Assembly (NCBI GenBank): GCA_016208165.1
Contig: JACQYL010000126.1
Span: 1-60,997, forward strand
From: Deltaproteobacteria bacterium
Lineage (GTDB): Bacteria > Desulfobacterota > Desulfarculia > JACQYL01
Direction: 5' to 3'
DNA length: 60,997 bases
Shown: positions 18,358-27,643 of the stretch, piece after piece
How positions within the stretch are numbered: the stretch's first letter is position 1
Layout of the letters: the number at the start of each line of letters is the position of its first letter
The notes under the pieces: generated by a model
Databases searched by the model: none
What the model was told of the DNA's origin: nothing
What the model saw: only the letters and a program-made list of their open reading frames with translations
Program-made: the position numbers and the translations under genes

Positions 18358-18463
18358 AGGGGCCACCAAGGTCAACATCGAAGTGGGGGTCTGCCATTCG
18401 GCCCGGCCATGGTAGGGGTTCGCCTAAAAAGCATCAGTGAAAAAAAGTGGACGGAGTTGAATT

Positions 18464-18535
18464 TGTGAAAAGAGGGGGACGGTGTTGTGTGAAAAGAGGG
18501 GGACGGTGTTGTGTGAAAAGAGGGGGACGGTGTTG
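18464..18535 (+). repeat. Three 24-bp tandem repeats, opposed to the array at 17402
   Basis: The unit TGTGAAAAGAGGGGGACGGT plus GTTG is repeated three times, with a decayed copy just upstream (18437-18463). Its core is related to the reverse complement of the 27-bp unit at 17402-17482, so the two arrays form a loose inverted pair around the methyltransferase gene. Confidence 0.9.
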
Positions 18536-18884
18536 AATTTGCGCGTTTCCTTGTTTCATCAGCTATGAAATAGAAACCTCATGCAACGAATAGCACGCAT
18601 CGATGCGCCGGGGGATGTATCGCATCATCTGCCGAGGGATCTAACGGCCAACTTCTTCCATGACGATACCGACAGAAACCGGTTGGTCGATCGCCCGGCG
18701 AAACTGCTGCTTGAGACTGCAGCGCCCTGTTTGGGCTGGGCTTTGATTCGCAACTGAGGTTGCAAAGAAACTCGAGATAAGCCAGTCGGCGGTCACCCGG
18801 GCTGATCAGCAGGGGTAGACAGATTGTCTCGGTTAATGCATTGTCCGTTGAAGAATAGAAACGCACAAAATCAACCCCGTCCCC
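18524..18884 (+). mobile_element. RAYT-derived element, family B, copy 2
   Basis: The element begins GGGACGGTGTTGAATTTGCG inside the tandem array and ends with ACGCACAAAATCAACCCCGT. From ATG 18581 it encodes the start of a RAYT: MQRIARIDAPG, FFHDDTDRNRLVDR and a stop after WALIRN. A C-terminal helix-turn-helix remnant, EVAKKLEISQSAVTRA, follows. The central part with the catalytic tyrosine is absent. Confidence 0.68.
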
Positions 18885-18912
18885 ATACAACGCTCCGTCC
18901 CCATACAACGCG

Positions 18913-19028
18913 CATATCAGGACAGTTCGGGAACTCCTTGGCACAAAGACGTGAAAACCACCATGATCTACATCCACGTACTCAACCGGGGCGGCAAGGG
19001 AGTCAAGAGCCCCTTGGACGACTTGTAG
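18913..19028 (+). pseudogene. C-terminal remnant of an integron-type integrase
   Basis: The fragment reads IRTVRELLG, then (after a one-base frame change near 18941) [20 protein letters not shown] and KSPLDDL, ending at TAG 19026-19028. This is the typical end of integron integrases (IntI), with the catalytic tyrosine in MIYxHVL. The rest of the gene is missing. It abuts the right end of the preceding RAYT element. Confidence 0.75.
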
Positions 19029-19215
19029 AGGTGAAGCGATGGTGTCTTATACAGAAACCATATATCTCGTTTCCCTGCGGGCTACAGGTTGTCTAATCGT
19101 CTGCAATTCAACGACTTATGCCGTTTCAACCTTCGGGATGTTATGCTGCGATTTTCCGCCCATAGGTGTTGTGAAGAAACCATATAAACGTTGTTAGGTG
19201 ACAAGGAGGATATTC

Positions 19216-19833
19216 ATGCATCTTATTGGCGAGCAAGGAGTTGGGATATTTTTATTCGTAGTGTTGGCATTGCAGGGCGGGGCTATGCTGGTCTGCACCG
19301 GGAGATTTCTGCAGATTAAACCCGAAGGACAAGGTATAGTCATGGCAGAGAACTACTTCAACACAGGTATACTCATTTTATTTATCCCTTTGATTGCTGT
19401 TTCCCTGATTATAGGTTGGTATCAGATCTTAGATCTGACTCACTTGGATATAGACATCCCTTGGCTAATCTATGGGCTAGAGGCTATTGGCATTGCTTTA
19501 ATAATTTGCGGTACCGCAATGGTCGTATTTGGTTTCCTGGCTCTGCGCAACACCTTTCAGCCTGGCGGTTTTGCTCCACGCTCCCAGGACCCGCTGGTTA
19601 CCTGGGGTATATACTCTTTGTTGAGGAATCCACTAAATGCCGGTGTATTGTCTGTGACATTGGGCCTTGCGCTTGTGGTACAGTCGCTTTTCGTAATTGC
19701 CCTGTTTATCATCTACCTCATACTGGTCTTACGTGTGCTTTCCATAGAGGAAAGCTGGCTATCCGAAGCATTTGCTGAAGAGTACCGCTCCTATAGACAG
19801 AAGGTTAAACGGCTAGTTCCATTTATTTACTAG
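19216..19833 (+). CDS. Isoprenylcysteine carboxyl methyltransferase-family membrane protein
   Basis: The 205-residue product is hydrophobic with about five membrane segments. The C-terminal half holds the ICMT/PEMT family signature: GIYSLLRNPLNAG, then IEESWLSEAFAEEYRSYRQKV. Family members methylate lipids, quinones or peptide carboxylates; the bacterial substrate is usually unknown. AAGGAGG lies seven bases before ATG 19216, and an in-frame start at 19198 is less likely. It stands alone between RAYT elements, just after an integrase remnant, and may once have been an integron cassette (inference). Confidence 0.8.
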   Translation: MHLIGEQGVGIFLFVVLALQGGAMLVCTGRFLQIKPEGQGIVMAENYFNTGILILFIPLIAVSLIIGWYQILDLTHLDIDIPWLIYGLEAIGIALIICGTAMVVFGFLALRNTFQPGGFAPRSQDPLVTWGIYSLLRNPLNAGVLSVTLGLALVVQSLFVIALFIIYLILVLRVLSIEESWLSEAFAEEYRSYRQKVKRLVPFIY

Positions 19834-19909
19834 TGTCTGGCCATAAAGACCCGATTCCTGACTTATAATTGGCGTCGGGATCGGTGGTTGCCGGCCCCAT
19901 ATGGGCATA

Positions 19910-20196
19910 GGGACGTTGTTTCTTTGTTGAAATGCAAGTGCACAGCGGTCATCAGATACGCATGCCGAGGCAAGGTCGCATTGACGCTCCCGGCGCTGCA
20001 TCAAATCATTATCCGAGGAATCGGAAGGCAAGCCATTTTCGAGGATGGTAATCATCGGACGGACTTTCTTGAACGACTGGCCGCCCATCTGCCGTGCGGT
20101 GAAGAGGGCGGAGGAGGATGAAGAGCTGATCGCAGGCGGTGGAGCCATTCAGGAACTGCTTCAGAGCGAAATAAGTCAACGATCAAACAATGTCCG
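19910..20196 (+). mobile_element. RAYT-derived element, family A, copy 2
   Basis: The ends GGGACGTTGTTTCTTTGTTG and TCAACGATCAAACAATGTCC are imperfect inverted repeats. The internal frame begins MPRQGRIDAPG at ATG 19962, loses one base, and continues in another frame as IIIRGIGRQAIFEDGN and RTDFLERLAAHLPCGE. Only the N-terminal part and the terminal VRELL-like tail are left. Confidence 0.7.
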
Positions 20197-20325
20197 TTTG
20201 TCCCACAGGTGAGTCGTTGCATAGAAACAGTGATTGAAATTGTAGAGCTCGCTATAGTAAGAACTTGATGTTTCTTGTATCGGTTTATAGTGATTTTCGA
20301 AACCTTTACATCGGGAGATCCGTGC

Positions 20326-21498
20326 ATGGGTAACAGAATGGGTCGTAGGAATCAGTCACATATTGCACGACTGGACCAAACGATTTCAAAATTGAAGGAA
20401 TCCTATGAAGGTACTCCCCTGATAGAGGTAGGTCACAGGCTCAAGGATTTCCTTGAAGAGACTAAGGCTGCTATTGAAGCCGGCAGCGCACAAGCATCAC
20501 AGGCGAAAAAGGCGATAGATTACGTAGACTCACTTATTCAAATCCTTCCCAGTACTTTCGGGGATCGATTCGATTTAGATGCTTTCTTGATCCAAAGCGT
20601 TGCAAAAGAATGGAGCACCGGTACCGTAAGGCTTCCAAACACAATAATTCCGAACTATGGAAGACAGTGGGGGCATAATAGCGTCAACATGCCGTCAGAA
20701 AGTTTGATAGAAGCCAATGCTATCGACATCATAGTGTTCCAGGGTGACAATAATTTGGATGATATTGATCTTCTCTCATATCCATGGCTTTGCCATGAGC
20801 TGGCGCATGCGCTACTTACCAGGCATGGCAAGAAATTCGGTAATGACTTTACTGCCGAACTCAGCAAGGAGGTCAATCGTCTTCATTTGAGAAGTCTAGC
20901 CGACAGAGGAGCTACCAAAGATAGGGCTAAGAAGCTTGTAAACAATATTTTAAACCTTTGGCTTCCAGATCCTAAAGAAAAGAACTGGACCTTTGAACTG
21001 GCTTCCGACCTTATCGCATTATGGACTTGTGGTCCGTCCTTTCTTTCCGCTTTTCATGATGCGGTGAATAGAGACGGAGTCGACCCATACAAGATCTCAA
21101 AAGGGCATCCACCATATGTAGTGAGGGCAAGAGCTCTGGTAACTGCTAGCAGAGAGGTGGGCTGGACATCGGAATATCTACAGCCACTTGAAATGACTAT
21201 GTCGAAATGGGAGCATCTGAAGAAAAGCAACGCCAATGAATTGGCCGCCTATGCCGCTTCCGACATTGTCAGGTCATGCTTGTCATGTTCGATTGCCGCC
21301 TGCAGGAAATTAGAATTGCCTCTTTATGACAGCGCCGGGATAAAGCGGACAAGGGAGACACTCGCCAAAGGCGAAAGCCCCAAAATAGGAACAGATCTGC
21401 TGACGGCTGCTTGGGCCTTGTTTAATGACCAGAAGGATCAGTACGATACTTGGGAAAGGCGGACGATCCAGACGTTAATCAATGACTTCAAAGAGTGA
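20326..21498 (+). CDS. Hypothetical protein with HExxH zinc-peptidase motif
   Basis: The 390-residue product holds PWLCHELAHALLTRHGKKFG near residue 160, the HExxH motif of zinc metallopeptidases. A helical N-terminus (SKLKESYEGTP) and a helical C-terminal half with DLIALWTCGPSFL surround it. I do not recognise the full-length family. The start ATG 20326 has GGGAG upstream. The 3' end overlaps that of the Argonaute gene by 11 bp on the opposite strand, so the two genes converge. Composition is AT-richer than the core genes. It may belong to the same defence-like neighbourhood, but the convergent arrangement does not prove a link. Confidence 0.65.
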   Translation: MGNRMGRRNQSHIARLDQTISKLKESYEGTPLIEVGHRLKDFLEETKAAIEAGSAQASQAKKAIDYVDSLIQILPSTFGDRFDLDAFLIQSVAKEWSTGTVRLPNTIIPNYGRQWGHNSVNMPSESLIEANAIDIIVFQGDNNLDDIDLLSYPWLCHELAHALLTRHGKKFGNDFTAELSKEVNRLHLRSLADRGATKDRAKKLVNNILNLWLPDPKEKNWTFELASDLIALWTCGPSFLSAFHDAVNRDGVDPYKISKGHPPYVVRARALVTASREVGWTSEYLQPLEMTMSKWEHLKKSNANELAAYAASDIVRSCLSCSIAACRKLELPLYDSAGIKRTRETLAKGESPKIGTDLLTAAWALFNDQKDQYDTWERRTIQTLINDFKE

Positions 21499-23889
21499 TC
21501 CCGGATACTTTATACGAATGGGATAATTGCAGTGCCCCCTGATCAGCAACATGAAGCACCCAAGGGAGTCCAAGTCCCATATCTAATTTCGTGAAACACA
21601 TATCCGCTTCCCAAATAAGATCTCTGATCACCTTCTCAACCTCAGATTGGCCATAAATCTCAACAATTCTGATCTTGAGAGGGCTCGCAGTACCTTGAGA
21701 GAGATAAGGCGCGCCAGTTGTGCATATCAGCGCCTGCTTGTCATCTTCAAAAGGAAATGCGCAATATCCTACCGTAGGGTTCATGGTTCGAGAGGAACTG
21801 TCCCCGCGCAAAATACGGTAATCTTCTGCCCGCTTGAGAATTTCAACAGCTGTCCAAACCGAACTGTGGGTTACCCAACCTCTACTGAGGAGCTCGGAAT
21901 GAAGCTGTATCAGCGCTTCCAATTCGTTCCATGCTTTGCCGTCACCATGCAGATGCCCATCTCGAAAAAATATTGTTCTCTCAAAATTGCAGGAACCTGT
22001 TATTTCGACTATCTCAGTTTGCATCACTTCGAAGAGGCGGAGTAGCCCTCTGTACAGGAACTCTGTCGGAACTGGTTCTGCTTTTTGCGTGTTCAGCGGT
22101 ATTTCCTCTGGACGAAATACAAGCCCGCCATCCGGATTTTCAAAGCCATATCCCAGACATGCCATTACACGATTGTTATGTCGTCCGCCAACATCTAGCC
22201 CAACGTGAGTATTGTAGTAGAAGGAATCCGAAGGGGAAAATGGTATCCAGTGGTGTTTTGCGAGCAAATTGAAGAGACACAACTCGTAACGATTCTTGAC
22301 CCGATTGGCAAGGCGACGGTCACCGGTTTGAAGTTGTCTTGCTGGCTTTGACGCCCAGTACTCTGGCAGAGTGTTATCAACTTGTATGCACTGCGACGGA
22401 ACCTGAATGCGTTGCTTAATCTGCTCGTGAGTGTCATCCGGTTTTTGGGGGCTCTTCGATCCTTCAGGAAGGACTGCCACCAGAGTGTTAAACTGATTCT
22501 TTTCAATTTCCTTGCGGATCGTTTCAACATTGTCATAGAATATCCACGTTTCAAACCTATGCCGATTCCTAGGTCTTTCAATATCCGATTAAGATCGTAT
22601 TTCATGCGAGAGGCACGGTCTTTTCCGAAATCCTGCGGGCACGCCAGTAGAGGGAAGAGAGGGCGTTGCTCCAAAAACCCAAACTTCCTTACATGATTCA
22701 GGCGCCTTCGAGCCCTATCCTGGAGGGCTTGATTAGAAACAACTGCATCCACTCCCAGAACGCTCTCACCGCCATCCTTATCTCTGACCCTGATTGCAGG
22801 CGGCGCTATCAAAAGATGCGGAAAATGCTTTGCGGAAAAAGGGGACTCTGCTAAAGACATCCTCTGTTCGTAAAGATCTGCGCCGTCGGTGAAGTCGCGT
22901 AGGAGCTTCATCAGATGCACACGATCAGCTGGGTCAATAATGGTTTGCGAATGATCCTCTTGTGTGATTTGGGTATCCAGGATAAGCCTCACATTCGTAA
23001 TCGGAATTTCAATCGGATTCCCTTTGAATCTTCGGCATTTCATAGTGATGCCCGTTAGCTTCTTTTGCTCATCCTGCGAAAGATTCGAATGATTAACGAA
23101 TGACTCTGGCTCGCAAAGCTCAAGAACCTCCGCTCTTTTCAAGGTTCCGACGGATCGATCCAGCCAGATCCTGACCGCTGTCTGCCGGTTTTCCCGATTC
23201 AGCCGGTTTGCCTGTTTGGCTCCGATCATTTCGACCAATTCTGCAACAGAGCCTCCCGCGTAGTAGTCCCCGATTGTTCTGCCATCCAGGGTTGCAGTAT
23301 TGATCACGAATTCCACCACCCACCGATTTTGGCTCATAACCTTTGCCGCAATATTAAAGCGCCGACAGAAACAGTATTCATCCTGCCCAACTTCACTCGG
23401 CATCTGGCAGAAGCCTCCGTAATCCTGCCAAAGATCACCGACGCCTTCCGGAGTATGCTCCTTGAAGTGTTTCCTCAGTCCCTCACGGATAATTCCAGCA
23501 ACAACAGCTCTGTGTCCCGGATTTGCCGCGCATGCCGTGAATCTGTTGGCTCGGTTAATCACATAGCCATTGCGCTCAATACCCTCTGGGATCGCCCATT
23601 TTCCCGGAATTGCGATGGCGTCATCATCCACATCTATGATGAATCCATAGCCGCCACACACGCTTTTGAATTCGCCTCGTTTAAAGTCCCAGAAGAGGCT
23701 TTTTAGTTCGCCCCTCTCGTCATGAGGAGACGGCTGCCCATCGACCTTTTTGACTCGATAGACTGCGACGTCCCATGAGAGCGAATCTGCGTTAGAGATC
23801 TCGTAGCAGTTCAGGAAGTAGGTTGATTGACCGTCTTCTCCCAAAGAAGCACCATTGCCAGCTTTCCGGGGCGCTTTATTTACCATCAT
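21488..23889 (-). pseudogene. Long prokaryotic Argonaute, frameshifted
   Basis: Two overlapping frames together make an Argonaute of about 800 residues. The N-terminal frame (from ATG 23889) covers the N/PAZ-like part and ends its homology near 22560. The second frame carries the MID domain (VAVLPEGSKSPQKP, QIKQRIQVPSQCIQVDNTL) and the PIWI domain. PIWI keeps an aspartate in HVGLDVGGRHNN, one in FFRDGHL, candidate E-finger glutamates in FRPEEIP, and LHVADQG at the last catalytic site, so the DEDX tetrad may be intact. It would use guide nucleic acid to bind or cut invading DNA. ATGATG at 23889 overlaps the stop of the membrane-protein gene. The frameshift near 22555-22570 may be real inactivation or a sequence error. 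Confidence 0.82.
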
Positions 23890-24209
23890 TTTTCCTTGGT
23901 GAAGTAGTAGGTTGCCGCGCTGCCCATGAGGCCAGAAATCACAGGCAACCAAATGTTGAAGATCTTTGCCAGCGTCTCTGCCATGGATTCCTTACCGTAC
24001 CACATCACTACGGCAGTGACCCCATAATGAATCAACATGCTTAAGGAGAGTATCCATGCAAACATTACGGCGAGCAGTCGAGACGTCTCTGCGCGATGTT
24101 TTGCCTCGTGAAAAGGGAGTTCATCTTCAAGGCCTTGCACGTCGCCTGCTTCAATCACCTCTTCTGATTCTGAGGCTTGGTTTGGGGGCCTTTCAAGAGT
24201 CTCATTCAT
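23886..24209 (-). CDS. Two-helix membrane protein in the Argonaute operon
   Basis: The 107-residue protein has an acidic N-terminal cytoplasmic segment (ESEEVIEAGDVQGLEDE). One hydrophobic helix follows (LLAVMFAWILSLSMLIHY, extending to the next residues), then a short loop (GKESMAETLAKIF) and a second helix (WLPVISGLMGSAATYYF) with a short basic tail. Its stop overlaps the Argonaute start as ATGATG, which implies coupled translation and a fixed ratio. Membrane partners of Argonautes can kill infected cells by permeabilising the membrane (for example BPAM with long-B Argonautes). This one is smaller and not evidently homologous. GAGG precedes the ATG. Confidence 0.72.
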   Translation of the reverse strand: MNETLERPPNQASESEEVIEAGDVQGLEDELPFHEAKHRAETSRLLAVMFAWILSLSMLIHYGVTAVVMWYGKESMAETLAKIFNIWLPVISGLMGSAATYYFTKEK

Positions 24210-24219
24210 GCCGTGGTCC

Positions 24220-24465
24220 TCAATCTGAATCTGAGTCTGGATGGAGGCTTGGAATGACCACTACACGCTCCTCATTGGTTTTTGGATTCCGGACAATAAC
24301 TTCAGTATAGCCTTGCTCTGCCTGCGACTGCAGTGCCCGGCTGACCCGCAACGACTCCCGCACGGTGTCTGCAAGTGAAGAGAAATGGCCCTGCTCCTTG
24401 ATGTCCTCAAGGCTTTTAAGGCTACGTTCATCAAATGTGAAGACGACACGCTGTTTCTTTACCAT
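24220..24465 (-). CDS. Ribbon-helix-helix DNA-binding protein
   Basis: The 81-residue product begins MVKKQRVVFTFDERSLKSL, a basic strand and first helix typical of CopG/Arc ribbon-helix-helix proteins. SSLADTVRESLRVSRAL would be the second helix, followed by a strand-rich acidic tail ending in SDSD. GGAGG lies six bases before ATG 24465. It is first in a three-gene leftward operon with the membrane protein (10 bp gap) and Argonaute, and probably represses that operon (inference). Confidence 0.7.
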   Translation of the reverse strand: MVKKQRVVFTFDERSLKSLEDIKEQGHFSSLADTVRESLRVSRALQSQAEQGYTEVIVRNPKTNEERVVVIPSLHPDSDSD

Positions 24466-25257
24466 GACTTCCTCCTTTCTCTGCAAGGGTGTAATGAAAG
24501 ATACCAAAAAAGATCAGAAAAAGTCAAGATAAATCTACCATAAAAGTGATCCAAAATGATTCTATGTGATATCACATCGTGCACCGTCCACGAAGAGGAG
24601 GGTTGCTTTCTTTGTCGTAGCCCCCTATATCTTGTACCGGTCCATCCTGCCCCAAAAGTACACGGCAGTGGTGTCGCAGCGGGAAAGCAGAAGCGACGTG
24701 AGATGTCCCTGGCTGCCTTTTCCCCGTGCATCTTCACCAGGCCGTTGTGTATCTTCTGATTGGCCGATTCCGTGTTGAAGTCCACATACTCGTTCGCCAT
24801 GTAGATATGTCATCCATTAAAAGACCGGGGGGCAAGGAAAGAATGTCTCCCAGACGGGAGGAGCGATTTCTTGTACCTGTTCGGGAGGGGTTTGGCCAAC
24901 CTCTTCCACGACGATACCGGCGGAAACCGCTTTGTCGATCGCCTGAGGAAACGGCTGGGCGAGGCCGCAACACCCAGTTTTGCCTGGGGGTTGATTCGCA
25001 ATCGAGGTGGCAAAGAAACCTGAGTTAAGCAGATCGGCAGTCACCCGGGCTGATCAGCAGAGGTAGACAGATTGTCACGGATAACGCATTCTCCGTTGAA
25101 GGTACCTGTTCACTGGGTCATAAGAAGCCTTTGTTTGTGGGGGGAGAACCCTGTTGGTCGTCACAAACAGAAAGGCGTTTCCAGTCCGTCTCACTCGTCG
25201 TACCATTAGGGATCGATGCTGATGGATGCGGCCCGGCCAACGTGTTGTCCGGGTGCG
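24466..25257. other. Decayed stretch with RAYT family B remnant and direct repeat
   Basis: No intact gene is visible. The stretch 24785-24880 repeats 15079-15172. From about 24890 to 25098 lies a family B RAYT remnant (NLFHDDTGGNRFVDRLRKRL on the plus strand, then WGLIRNRGGKET) without its usual right end. On the minus strand 24620-24800 encodes MANEYVDFNTESANQK and KMHGEKAARDISRRF, which I do not recognise. The promoter of the Argonaute operon should lie just above 24465. Confidence 0.5.
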
Positions 25258-25372
25258 AAGGACAGGAGGTGACCGTACGTCTTAAATCCTAGTGCTGCGT
25301 GATGCTATACGCCGGGTGGGGCCTCTTGTTGCTGCGCAACGCAGACAACAAGTTGTCCGCGCCACCCCGCCC
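25258..25372 (-). repeat. Dispersed intergenic repeat, copy 2
   Basis: This is the inverted partner of 14066-14179. The reverse complement carries the GGCGGGGTGGCGCGGACAAC start, the CACCCGGCGTAT block and the GATTTAAGACGTA block in the same order. Together the copies enclose about 11 kb of accessory DNA, which could invert by recombination between them. Confidence 0.7.
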
Positions 25373-25765
25373 AAGATACCGCCATAGGACACAAGTATAG
25401 GCGGATTCCAAAAGGTTTCCCCTGATACCCCGTGAATGGATGGATGCCGTTGAAGAATAGAAACGCACATAATCAACACCGTGCCCCTTTCCCCAAAAAG
25501 GTGAACGCAAGAGGATTGATATAATGCAGGAATACGCGATTAAAAAGGCGTTATTAATATCATGTTGATTATGTTTTGCGTCATGGCCGCATCGTCTATT
25601 CCAAGGGAAACGCCCACATCATCGACGCCGTGTGCTGCGCGATGCCGGCCCGGGGGCAGTCCGTCCTCAACCAGGTTCGCGAGGAGACGGCTTCCCTGGT
25701 TCCGCCGGCGACCGACCCGGTGTTTATCTGAACACGAAGACGCAGCTCGATATGGCCTGATTTCG
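25373..25765. other. Gene debris between repeat and abiE
   Basis: A solo right end of a family B element (AATAGAAACGCACATAATCA and following bases) lies at about 25448-25487. From about 25580 to 25731 a plus-strand frame reads GRIVYSKGNAHIIDAV, then CCAMPARGQS and ETASLVPPATDP, and ends at TGA. It looks like the C-terminal end of a lost gene whose family I cannot name. No complete gene is present. Confidence 0.4.
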
Positions 25766-26737
25766 TCAGGACAACGCCTTGTGGCGCTTCACGTTGAGCG
25801 CCTTCCATTCGAGGAGCGGCTGAGAGCGTATCCGTTGCTGAAGAGATGTGTCGGCGGTCAAGAGTGTGGGGTCAATCACCCCTCGGTCCAAAAGCAAATC
25901 CAAGAACGCCCGCTCGGAATCCGTGAAGGGCAGGACCGCGGATAAACCTTCGCGGCATTCCCTTACAAGACGCGCTCCGTATTCAGTTGATTCCACTTGG
26001 AGCTCCGGCGAATTGACGCGCAGAGTGGGGATCAACCGCTTCGCCAATTCAATGGCGTCGAAGCCCACATCGTCCGCAGAGACCGTCCTCCAATCTTTCC
26101 TGTTCATCGCGCCGTAGACCACGAACCCGATGCGAAGGCGGCAGGAATCGAGGTTCCCCATTTGGAGAACCCGGTGGCTGTCGAACAGGTCCCGCTCCTG
26201 TTTGCGCGCGAGTAGCGCCGCCAGTTTCCCGGCCGCCAGTTCATGGTGATCCAGCACGGAAATCCCCGTGGCCTGCCAAGCACCGACGGAATGAGAGTCG
26301 CGGGTCGTCACCGGCCACAGCGGGAGACGGAACATGAAATTGATGTCCACTTCGAGGTTGCCGCTCCGGCCGGGGGCGTTTTCATACCGCAACGACCACT
26401 TGCCCCCGGCGTGTTCTTCAGGCATCCGCCTAACGGTGAAGCCCTCCCGAGCGAAAACCGCTTGAAAGGCCTGTTCGACCTTTGGACGTTCGGCGAGCAT
26501 GCCATCGCGATCTTCGGCTCCCACATAGTTCAGATCGATGTCGATGGAGAGCCGGGGCACATCGAAAATGAAGAGATTCAAGGCCGTGCCCCCCTTGAGT
26601 ACCAGCTTACCCTTGAGGAATGGGTGACTCCGCAATGCGTCCAACAGCCCCAACAAGTGGGCGACCTTTTCGAGCACATCCGGTCTGAAGCCCGTCGCCT
26701 GTGCTTCGGCTGCCAGCTTCTCAGGGGAGATTTTCAT
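25766..26737 (-). CDS. abiEii: AbiEii-like nucleotidyltransferase toxin
   Basis: The 323-residue protein has the AbiEii nucleotidyltransferase signature: LKGGTALNLFIFD followed by RLSIDIDLNYV, with the GG-T and D-x-D metal site, and further family blocks at LEVDINFMF and HHELAAGKLAAL. Toxins of this group transfer nucleotides to tRNA or other targets and stop growth during phage infection. Its ATG overlaps the stop of the AbiEi-like gene by four bases, the usual toxin-antitoxin coupling. A start further upstream (26791) would lie inside the partner gene and is not favoured. Confidence 0.88.
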   Translation of the reverse strand: MKISPEKLAAEAQATGFRPDVLEKVAHLLGLLDALRSHPFLKGKLVLKGGTALNLFIFDVPRLSIDIDLNYVGAEDRDGMLAERPKVEQAFQAVFAREGFTVRRMPEEHAGGKWSLRYENAPGRSGNLEVDINFMFRLPLWPVTTRDSHSVGAWQATGISVLDHHELAAGKLAALLARKQERDLFDSHRVLQMGNLDSCRLRIGFVVYGAMNRKDWRTVSADDVGFDAIELAKRLIPTLRVNSPELQVESTEYGARLVRECREGLSAVLPFTDSERAFLDLLLDRGVIDPTLLTADTSLQQRIRSQPLLEWKALNVKRHKALS

Positions 26738-27540
26738 AGTACCTCCCCCCAGGCCCGTTCGAGGACTTCCCTCGGAACCACCAAGTTCCATTCCGACAGG
26801 AGTCGACCGGATTTTCGCCTGGAACGGTCCAAGTAATGAGGCTGTCGGGGGCGCATATCGTGAAGCGCCTTGAGGTGACGGTCTTCCACCATCAACGGTT
26901 CGCGATGCTGTTCCAGGAAGAACCCTACCTTCGCTCCGGTGGTCGCATTTCCGAGCAGGAGCGCGTACTCCAAGACCTTGTCGAGGTCGAAAAATTCGAC
27001 GGACTCCAGCGAACGCCAGATTTCCTCCCAGCTTCCTGAGAGGTCAGGACGATCCAGGACGTCCACCAAGGTCCGCTCCAGACTCGCAACCCGCAAATTC
27101 ATACCGGCGCGCTCCGCGGTCAAAACGCCGGCATGCACTTTTCCTGCGCGGAGGAGAGCATTTCGAAACTTCGTCCCTCGGAAAACATGGGAGCGGAACT
27201 TTAGAGGTCCAAGCGGGCGGGATGCCGAGTAGGTGAAATGTGTATAAACCGAGTAAGCTTTTCCGTGAAACTCCAGCGCCGTATGGTGCGACAACACCGA
27301 ATCCGGCGTCAGCTTCGCGGCGACGAGGAACGGATCGACCGGATACGAATCCGTATCGGCTCCCGACGGGATGACGGCATACAACCCGCGCCGTATCCGA
27401 ACGACCCGTCCGGCCTTCTGGTGATACGCCAAGAGGGACTCTTGCGCCCGTCCGCCGACTTCACCATGGGACGACAGATGTTTGGCCAGCTCTTCTCCGG
27501 TGAAAACCGGGTGCTTTCGGAAAAACTCATCATGTTTCAT
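26734..27540 (-). CDS. abiEi: AbiEi-like antitoxin/autoregulator
   Basis: The 268-residue product has an N-terminal winged-helix segment (FTGEELAKHLSSHG, RVVRIRRGLYAVIP) and the AbiEi-type C-terminal domain (PDSVLSHHTALEFHG, RVASLERTLVDVLDRPDLSG). AbiEi proteins neutralise AbiEii and repress their own promoter by binding paired inverted repeats. Two such repeats lie upstream, at 27570-27590 and 27644-27665. It is first in the operon. Confidence 0.87.
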   Translation of the reverse strand: MKHDEFFRKHPVFTGEELAKHLSSHGEVGGRAQESLLAYHQKAGRVVRIRRGLYAVIPSGADTDSYPVDPFLVAAKLTPDSVLSHHTALEFHGKAYSVYTHFTYSASRPLGPLKFRSHVFRGTKFRNALLRAGKVHAGVLTAERAGMNLRVASLERTLVDVLDRPDLSGSWEEIWRSLESVEFFDLDKVLEYALLLGNATTGAKVGFFLEQHREPLMVEDRHLKALHDMRPRQPHYLDRSRRKSGRLLSEWNLVVPREVLERAWGEVL

Positions 27541-27569
27541 CGTCGGGATCCTTGACTTAGTTTCACGTT

Positions 27570-27590
27570 ACCCATAGCCATTTTATGGGT
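27570..27590. promoter_or_regulatory. Inverted repeat 1 upstream of abiEi
   Basis: ACCCATA and TATGGGT arms flank seven bases. It lies 30 bp before the abiEi start and shares its half-site with the second repeat, as expected for AbiEi autoregulation. Confidence 0.6.
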
Positions 27591-27643
27591 TTTGGGTTCA
27601 ATTGTCAGGCGCGAGGTTTTGGTTTCTTGACGACCTCACGCGA

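Noticed and set aside
17402-18535. CRISPR-like array
   Set aside because: The units are directly adjacent without spacers and match the ends of RAYT elements, so they are REP-type tandem repeats.
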